From positions 17,348,590 to 17,412,589 of the forward strand of contig OY740768.1 in the NCBI GenBank assembly GCA_963513935.1: DNA of 64,000 nt, read 5' to 3'. Origin of the DNA: Aphrophora alni. Lineage: Eukaryota; Arthropoda; Insecta; Hemiptera; Aphrophoridae. Both the position numbers and the translations under genes were made by a program. Positions 59,001 through 64,000 of the stretch are shown in pieces; within the stretch, counting starts at the first letter, position 1; each line of letters begins with the position of its first letter. The notes beneath the pieces are model-generated. The model had not been told where the DNA came from. It ran no database searches and saw nothing but the letters and a program-made list of their open reading frames with translations.

Positions 59001-62000
59001 AGGTTTGTTTAAATACATTAAAAATGTCCAAAACGAAGGTTATATTAGTACTCTTATATATATATACTATAGTTACTTATAATATAGGTTATACTATAGT
59101 TATACTATAGGTTATATTATTTTGTATTTTTTTTTTTTGTGGAAAAGTCTGTTATTTAGAAACACTACAAAGGCCAGAAAAGCATGATCCTGGTCAAGGA
59201 ATACAAAATGTCCGTTTATTAAGAAGTGTCCATTAAGAAAAGTTTCACTGTAGTAATTAAATTCATAAAGCTTTCAATGATTGAAAGATGTCTAATCAAA
59301 GCATAATGCCTAATGTAGAAGTTTAATTATCACGTAGAAGACAGAACTACCTGTGTCTGTCTTCTTACATGTGAATGACTGTGATTTTTGTGAACAAGAA
59401 TAAAAGGCTGAACATTTTGTTGCCTCCTGAGAAGAATACAGCAGAATAGGATGTGAAGTGATTAGGTATGGACACTTTGAATGTGGGAGACATTGCAAGA
59501 AATGACCATATATCCGATTTGTTATAACTATGTCAAGGAAAACAGGTGGGTTTGGTAAAAGTTAAAGATATGGAAATGCTCTCAGTATGAGGCCTAACTA
59601 AGGGAACGTAACGCCTACCCATTATAGAATAGTTCAAAACATGATATTTCTTCTCTCACTTCAACAGGACCATTAGTTGCATTTTTTTCAGAACTTTAAA
59701 GATGGGTCCATTATAAAATATAGAGAAAATTAAGAGGTTGAAGATTTGTGTGTTATTTCATTCTGGCAACCTAAAAATGCATAAATTATGATATATTTGT
59801 ATTGCACAAAAAGAGACTTTCAATTTGATCCCCTATTTGAATTTTTAAACAAATATTTTCTTCAAAACGATTTATATTAGCTTTGTTTTTGGAATGTGTA
59901 CAAATTTTAAAACTTATTATTTTGGATATGTGGACCAAAACATTGAATAAGCTTGCATGCTGCATAACTTTGCTATATCTGAAGGGAAAGATATTCTACT
60001 CTTGCAGTAGATGGTCATCCAAATGAACTGTATTTTTTTATGACAAAACAATTTACCCCATCAAAAAAAATTTAAAAGTTGCATTCCTGCTTCATTGCAG
60101 AAAACATATTTCAACAACCAAGGAAATCTTTCTCAAACAACTTTAGCATGACTCGGAAAACTAACTAGACCTATGATTTTAACATAGGATTGTTTCCATT
60201 TACTTGTGAAAACACATCACAGATTATAACGGGTTGTTATTGTAGCAGAAATGTTTTTGAAACTAGTCTTGAACTTTGTGAAATCTCATTTATCTTTGCT
60301 TGAAGCAAGAAAAAACAATAAAACATTACAAAGACCACTATGACTCATTCTAGAAAGAATGATCTTTTCCCCAAATATGGACAAGGGAGGAACGTCAGTT
60401 TTCTATATGCACAAGCTATGTACAGTCATGATGCCTAGATTTCTGCCTTCATGTTAAAAATTACAAAAGTGTAAGTATTTAAATTTATTGTAAAACATTA
60501 CACCATTATAATGAAATATGAAGTTTATATTATTGTATAGCAAGTCTACACTCAGTTAATAATTGGCTACTTAGTTGAACAATCTTAAAATTTGTAAATT
60601 ACCAGCTATTTTCAGTACATCGTAAGTTGAGTTGTTTTCATGGCAATGTTACCCTTCAAAATTTGTAATATATGCCCAAGCTCGCTACTCTTATTTATTT
60701 TCCAAACTAGTCATGTAAATTCAACCAATTTAAATCCTATGAAGACACTTTTTATCAGCTCATTGCGGTAAATAAATGTATAACAAATTAATTATTAAAA
60801 ATTGCAATCCTAGAAGAGTAGTTATTTTCAATGCCTACTACTGATCAATTCTAAGAAGAGAATCGCTTCCGCCCATAAAACTGTAATGAATTTTTTACCT
60901 TTCTTTTGAAGTGTCACGAGTTTAGAACTCTGGTTCGGGAATTTCAACATTCTGACAAACTACCATCTTAGGTCTCAAACATAAGAATGATTTACTCATA
61001 TTTTGTTTTTATTTTATTTTATATTGAATTTAGAATATTTTCTAACTTATGTCTATAGTCATTAGTTTCATAATTTTAAAAATTATAAACTACAATATTA
61101 AATGTTGAGCTTGACTTATGAGAAAAACTATACAGTATAACAAACACACAGAACACATTTCTCATAAAAAAAATACGCCTAAGTATCAGACGCATTTCAA
61201 CGACAATGTCGTCCTCTTCAGTGATACACGAGCTACACCAATCAAACTATAACTGGTTTATAATCTATGAGTTATAGTTTGATTGTTGTAGCTCGTGTAT
61301 CACTGAAGAGGACGACCTTGTCGTTGAAACGCGTCTGATACTTAGGTGTATTTTTTTTATGAGAAATGTGTTCTGTGTGTTTGTTATACTGTATAAACTA
61401 CAAATAAATAATTTTTCTTTGTTTATGTAAAAGATCATTTTTTTTTTTTTTGGAGAAAGGTCTCAAGGTCAACATGACAATTGCAAGCTGCCATCTCTCC
61501 CCTCTCTCAAACCAATCTCTTATTAATCATTTAGTGATGTAATTTTCTTATTTTACAGGGTGAGGTAGTCCCTAATATTTATTTATCCTTTTACAAATAA
61601 ATATAATGGTACCAGTCTCCGGTTTACAAATCATTATTTCTTTCCTATTTTTCTGTTAAATTTAAAAGTTTTCCCTGACTTCAACCAATATTCCTGGATC
61701 TTCCCCTACCTTTTCCAAGTGAAATTTCCTGACTTTTCTACATTTTACCTATTTTTTTTTCAGTCACTAACCACTATGAAAGATTAATGCATTACCTACC
61801 TTACCCAAACAAATGATTAACTTTTAATGTCTTTCACCATTGAATTTATATCTAAGAATTCCCAAAGTAAGCAATGTGAGGCTTCTTATAAAGTGGGTTC
61901 AAGTTCAGAATGCTCTAGTGTGGGAGGAGTTAGAGGATGCAATACTACTAGGTTATTAGAAGTAAACTGTTATATAGCAGCACTAGTGCTTTCTGAGCTT

Positions 62001-62366
62001 CAAATTACAGACTACCATTGAGATGACTAATATATTTAATATGTAAAATCAATGTTTTCACTCACCATGACTTTCTTCATACACTGCCCAGTGAAGATGG
62101 AGGTTTGGTTTCTTTGTATGATGAATAGTACAAGCTCTCTCATAAACATCTGTTATTTTTTCTACCATATCACTGCATTTTTCTTCTAAATAACGGAGGT
62201 AACGGATCCAAAATTCTTCATACAAAGCACATGCTATTAGGCATCGTTCAAAAAGTACTATGATTCTTTGTTGATCTCCTTGTTCAATTTCATAATCCAA
62301 ATATTCCATCCAATTTTTTAACTGACACCTTTCTAATGGTTTCACATGAAAGTACGGGCGCTTGAT
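46668..62366 (-). CDS. PRPF39: PRPF39 orthologue (pre-mRNA-processing factor 39), 5'-partial, 6 exons
   Basis: Six minus-strand exons (62366-62066, 55979-55771, 53594-53535, 52476-52292, 48512-48432, 47034-46668) join in frame into 400 residues and TAA. Residues 1-100 include [40 protein letters not shown] and [20 protein letters not shown], close to animal PRPF39. HAT-type helical repeats continue to about residue 250, with [14 protein letters not shown] the last well-conserved block. Residues 300-400 are a Tyr/Gln/Gly/Asn-rich low-complexity tail. PRPF39 is a U1 snRNP-associated factor that helps 5' splice-site selection in the nucleus. The N-terminal half lies beyond the right edge, since the first exon starts at an acceptor. 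Confidence 0.95.
47035..48431. other. PRPF39 last intron
   Basis: Contains the second copy of a dispersed repeat (47617-47770) and a stretch ending AAACATCCTGTATAAC near 48050, reminiscent of the CACCCTGTATA ends of many insect DNA elements. Nothing else is recognised. Confidence 0.5.
47617..47770. repeat. Dispersed repeat, copy 2
   Basis: Same order of conserved segments as 25795-25976, with the same orientation, in a PRPF39 intron. Confidence 0.75.
48432..48512 (-). CDS. PRPF39: PRPF39 exon 5 (residues 252-278)
   Basis: Acceptor TTCTAG, donor GTAAGG; enters and leaves phase 2. It encodes [20 protein letters not shown] followed by KKSPDME. Human has KLLNAYDEHQTLLKEQDSLK at the same place. 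A lysine-rich linker to the tail. Confidence 0.93.
48513..49909. other. PRPF39 intron, no recognised content
   Basis: AT-rich intron; no exon, RNA gene or classifiable repeat seen. Confidence 0.4.
49910..50440 (+). mobile_element. Possible piggyBac-like 5' end with N-terminal transposase piece
   Basis: A TTAA (49910-49913) is followed by CCCATTCGCC, similar to piggyBac-type ends, which insert at TTAA. Downstream an 83-codon plus-strand frame (50189-50437) starts [20 protein letters not shown] and is highly acidic, like the N-terminus of piggyBac-like transposases. No DDD catalytic region follows and no matching right end was found, so it would be a truncated copy. The identity rests on weak signals. 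Confidence 0.4.
50441..51002. other. PRPF39 intron, no recognised content
   Basis: Very AT-rich; ends in a T-run abutting the fold-back element at 51003. Confidence 0.4.
51003..51276. repeat. Fold-back element of Penelope-tail type
   Basis: The arms 51003-51045 and 51233-51276 are inverted copies (TTAGTATCAACCACAATG... against ...CATTGTGGTTGATACTAA), flanked by T- and A-runs. The left half, on the minus strand, resembles the tail of the Penelope-like fragment at 26584-26640: both have a small hairpin, GCGAAACCAT and GGTCGGC. It carries a hammerhead-like motif (51036-51073); the right arm has lost part of it. Confidence 0.75.
51036..51073 (-). ncRNA. Hammerhead-like motif with U3-A8 core
   Basis: Minus strand: core TTGACAA (51070-51064); one unpaired T; helix II GCT/AGC; GAA; ACC/GGT as helix III; then C51039 in a GUC site. 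Helix I is only two pairs (CC/GG). Core positions 3 and 8 are U and A. Short helices make activity doubtful. Confidence 0.4.
51391..51412. repeat. GT dinucleotide microsatellite
   Basis: About eleven GT units in a PRPF39 intron. Confidence 0.9.
51413..52291. other. PRPF39 intron, no recognised content
   Basis: AT-rich intron up to the donor of exon 4; nothing recognised. Confidence 0.4.
52292..52476 (-). CDS. PRPF39: PRPF39 exon 4 (residues 191-251)
   Basis: Acceptor TTCAAG, donor GTAAGT; leaves phase 2. It encodes [20 protein letters not shown] and [17 protein letters not shown], matching human ENTKLYLNLLEMEYSGDLKQ and FSQRKVEFLEDFGSDVN. Confidence 0.96.
52577..53018. mobile_element. Long palindromic MITE (fold-back), TA-flanked
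   Basis: Starts CAGGGGTGGTGAAAAGTCCC and ends with its near-perfect inverse (GGGACTTTTCACTACCCCTG), flanked by TA on both sides. The arms of about 215 bp meet at about 52798 and differ at only a few sites over their whole length, so nearly the whole element is one hairpin. It lies between PRPF39 exons 3 and 4 and would be transcribed within that intron. It has no coding content. Confidence 0.92.
53535..53594 (-). CDS. PRPF39: PRPF39 exon 3 (residues 171-190)
   Basis: A 60-bp exon between TTTAAG and GTAAGG, phase 0 on both sides, encoding [20 protein letters not shown]. Human has KNLPKSRKVLLEAIERDKEN at this point. Confidence 0.92.
53595..55770. other. PRPF39 intron, no recognised content
   Basis: AT-rich, with a CT-rich low-complexity tract (54720-54835) and an A-run near 55280. 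No exon or transposon recognised. Confidence 0.45.
55771..55979 (-). CDS. PRPF39: PRPF39 exon 2 (residues 101-170)
   Basis: Enters with phase 1 after TTTCAG, closes in phase 0 before GTAAGT. It encodes [40 protein letters not shown] and [10 protein letters not shown], matching human GNINEARNILKTFEECV, RRVSLERRHGNLEEAEHLL and AVKLARHLFK. Confidence 0.96.
56608..59255 (+). mobile_element. pogo/Tigger-like ends flanking a hAT relic
   Basis: The left boundary near 56608 reads TACAGTGAAGCAAAG...ATAACGGACACTG. The right boundary near 59255 reads AATGTCCGTTTATTAAGAAG...GTTTCACTGTA, roughly inverted. CAGTGAAACCTCT-like ends with an ACGGACACT block are typical of pogo/Tigger elements. The interior (about 56800-59050) is not Tigger but a hAT transposase relic, so one element seems to have landed in another. 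The ends are imperfect and pairing them is an inference. Confidence 0.5.
57280..59050 (+). pseudogene. Degenerate hAT transposase (ZMYM1-like)
   Basis: Plus-strand fragments keep the family order: [12 protein letters not shown] near 57310; a TTF-like zinc-finger region (57780-57960); [20 protein letters not shown] and [20 protein letters not shown] (58139-58300); then [20 protein letters not shown] (near 58535-58595), [20 protein letters not shown] (58690-58750) and [20 protein letters not shown] (near 58870-58930). These match the ZMYM1-related hAT transposases of insects. Stops and frameshifts separate the blocks, and the C-terminal dimerisation region is missing. It lies in the large intron between PRPF39 exons 1 and 2, antisense to PRPF39. 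Confidence 0.85.
59256..61128. other. PRPF39 intron, no recognised content
   Basis: AT-rich intron; nothing recognised beyond simple sequence. Confidence 0.4.
61183..61227 (-). ncRNA. Hammerhead-like ribozyme motif, consensus core (opposed copy)
   Basis: Minus-strand copy of the motif at 61297-61341 with the same core CTGAAGA, the same six-pair helix I (GTATCA/TGATAC), helix II loop ATT instead of CTT, and helix III ATGCGT with one G-U pair. The GUC site is kept. Confidence 0.55.
61297..61341 (+). ncRNA. Hammerhead-like ribozyme motif, consensus core
   Basis: Helix I GTATCA/TGATAC (61297-61302 with 61336-61341, six pairs); core CTGAAGA (61303-61309), which fits CUGANGA exactly; one unpaired G; helix II GACGAC/GTCGTT with loop CTT; GAA (61326-61328); ACGCGT as minimal helix III; C61335 in a GUC site. 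The predicted cut would follow C61335. The one departure from textbook type I hammerheads is the extra base at the foot of helix II. Best candidate for activity in this window. Confidence 0.6.
61396..62065. other. PRPF39 intron, no recognised content
   Basis: AT-rich with T-runs; ends at the donor of PRPF39 exon 1. Confidence 0.4.
62066..62366 (-). CDS. PRPF39: PRPF39 exon 1 of the visible part (residues 1-100)
   Basis: The acceptor (GTTTTAG on the minus strand) precedes ATC at 62366; the donor GTGAGT follows 62066, leaving phase 1. It encodes [48 protein letters not shown] and [12 protein letters not shown], the best-conserved HAT repeats of the family. Confidence 0.97.
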
Positions 62367-63284
62367 CTAAAACATTTAATGCAAAAATATTAAAAATACT
62401 TTTTGATTGTACATAAATCATACATTCATATGTTTTAAAATTAATTAAGTCATTAAAATTTATTGATGAATTGATTTATTTATTCATCAATAAAGATTCA
62501 CAAAACTATATAAAAAAACAATAATATAAATAACAAAAATACTATAAAATATATATACACACACAGACATGCATGCATGTGCAGATACACACAACAATAA
62601 AATTTTTTTCTTCATAATATTCGTATTTGCAACGTGTTTCAAGTAGGGCTACTCTTTCTACTAAAAGAAAAACAGTAAATATTTTATAATGGAAGGACCT
62701 AGGTAGCCCATAGGACTGCGTTTTGTTTATGAGGTTACCATCATAAGATTATGAGTGTTTAGCAAGTGCTGTGAAAAACTACACTCTAAATAAAAGTTGC
62801 AAAATATAACAAAACTAATAAAAACCAATTCAAATACAATAGTAGCATGTCAGAGAAAAATACACAGCAACATAGAACATAGAAAATAATTTGGGAAGAG
62901 CAAGGGAGAATATAAATACTATGTGAATATAAAATTTTTGGGAGCTATGAAATTTCAATTAAAGATGGTACTTTATTTATTCAAAATGTAGGCAGTAATG
63001 TTCAATATTTTATTTACCCAGAATACGAAAACTAGAATAAATTTGGTCATCAAAATTTTCTTTCTTTCTTTTTTTACTCATCTTCAAGTTTCGTTGCCTC
63101 AGGAAACCAAAATAGTGATTTTGTCATGTTGTATATCTGTTGTCGTTTGTATGAAAGCACAATAGCAGCTACAAATATACTAAGACAGGAACATTAAATT
63201 TGTTATAGGTGACTAATGTGGGATTGGACCATGATAATCTCCATAAATTATTTGAGTATATATACTGATTTTCATGAACTTCAA

Positions 63285-63291
<7 letters not shown>
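62367..63291. other. PRPF39 intron upstream of first visible exon
   Basis: Searched on the minus strand for the preceding PRPF39 exon; none could be supported. AT-rich. Confidence 0.45.

Positions 63292-63353
<62 letters not shown>
63292..63353. repeat. AT dinucleotide microsatellite
   Basis: About 30 TA units, directly adjacent to the Tigger-like fragment. Confidence 0.95.
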
Positions 63354-63356
<3 letters not shown>

Positions 63357-63359
<3 letters not shown>

Positions 63360-63497
63360 TAGAACCCCTCTTAACCGGTCTAGTCGGGACTGACACCCGG
63401 GCCGGTTGCCCGTTTGGCCGGTTAATCCGAGGTTCCCGTGAAAAATCGGTTTTCGTTCAAAGAAAGCTTATTTAATCAGGTAGCGCTAAGAATTATT
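63357..63497. mobile_element. pogo/Tigger-like fragment
   Basis: Over 140 bp it is nearly identical to the left end of the element at 13279-13935, starting at ACAGTAGAACCCCTCTTAAC. The match stops abruptly after GGTAGCGCTAAGAATTAT, and no right end follows within the window. Confidence 0.8.
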
Positions 63498-64000
63498 TAA
63501 TTTTTGAAACCACCCATATTTTTAAAGTTTATCTTTACACTGTGTATTATAATTTGAACAAAATTGGTAAAGTTGATTTTGAGAAATGATACCTATTATA
63601 ATAGTTGTATTTTACCGATAAGACACGAAATAGTATTTTTTTTATTAGATGGCGACCAATGCATTCTGTTTATATTAAAACATTTTCCAGACGTTTCCTT
63701 AACCCTGTGCATTTGACTTCACTTTTGAAACACCCTGTTTCATGTTCTCAACAAATAACATGTTTCTAAATTACAAGATAATTATATATATAATAAAATT
63801 AATATTTCTTAATGTTCCATAAAAAAATTGAAATTATTTAATAACTTTCCAAATATTAAACACAGAAATAAAATGATTCCTTATTTTTTTGAAGAGTTCA
63901 TCCAACCAGTTTAAAACAATAGCTCAACATAAATCTACTGTATATATATATATATATAAAGTTGGTGGTGTTTGTCAAAACATTTATTACACTTGACCAT
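63498..64000. other. No gene seen
   Basis: AT-rich DNA, presumably PRPF39 intron; one short TA run near 63940. Confidence 0.4.

Larger units (their letters stand above)
61129..61395. repeat. Fold-back element with two opposed hammerhead-like motifs
   Basis: Near-perfect inverted repeat: TATACAGTATAACAAACACA at the left end is mirrored by its complement at the right end, and the match continues to a short centre near 61250. Each arm contains a complete hammerhead-like motif, one per strand (61183-61227 minus, 61297-61341 plus). The core sequence is shared with the older fold-back at 1925-2133. It lies in the large PRPF39 intron. Confidence 0.9.

Noticed and set aside
63040..63120. Possible preceding PRPF39 exon on the minus strand (reads PEATKLEDE before a GTAAAA)
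   Set aside because: Phase does not fit the phase 0 start of the exon at 62366 and the residues do not match the family before IKRPYFHV.

Overview
This is nuclear DNA of an animal, most likely an insect. It is AT-rich, has spliced genes with large introns, and is crowded with transposable elements (Penelope-like, mariner/Tc1-like, hAT, pogo/Tigger-like, piggyBac-like, Helitron). The insect telomere motif TTAGG also recurs, especially inside a minisatellite at the left edge. The order cannot be fixed from the sequence alone.

Two conserved genes face each other. On the + strand, eleven exons between 6579 and 30578 encode the last 563 residues of an orthologue of MCC (colorectal mutant cancer protein), a coiled-coil scaffold that ends in the class I PDZ ligand ETSL. 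Its 5' exon(s) were not found. On the - strand, six exons between 62366 and 46668 encode the last 400 residues of the U1 snRNP-associated splicing factor PRPF39: HAT repeats followed by a Tyr/Gln/Gly-rich tail. Its N-terminal exons lie beyond the right edge. All listed junctions are GT-AG and reading phase is kept across every one.

Layout: 1-459, TTAGG-bearing minisatellite; 1064-2287, DDE transposon with a nested fold-back; 4549-4884, fold-back element; 6579-30578, MCC with intronic mariner, DDE, Tigger-like, Penelope-like, hAT and fold-back insertions; 32004-32076, tRNA-like gene; 33690-34640, mariner cut off by satellite DNA; 34672-45090, about 640-bp satellite array interrupted by a 2.9-kb Helitron; 46668-62366, PRPF39 with piggyBac-like, fold-back, Tigger-like and hAT insertions; from 63292, an AT microsatellite and a Tigger-like fragment.

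The most interesting signal is a set of seven hammerhead-ribozyme-like motifs. They sit in two Penelope-like element tails and in several fold-back elements that look like inverted dimers of such tails. Each has a seven-base core, a helix II hairpin, GAAAC or a close variant, a tiny helix III and a GUH site, and most have a complementary helix I. Most share an extra unpaired base after the core. Three replace the C3-G8 pair with U3-A8, as expected if the pair is conserved by covariation. The satellite array and its precisely excisable Helitron form the second notable structure.
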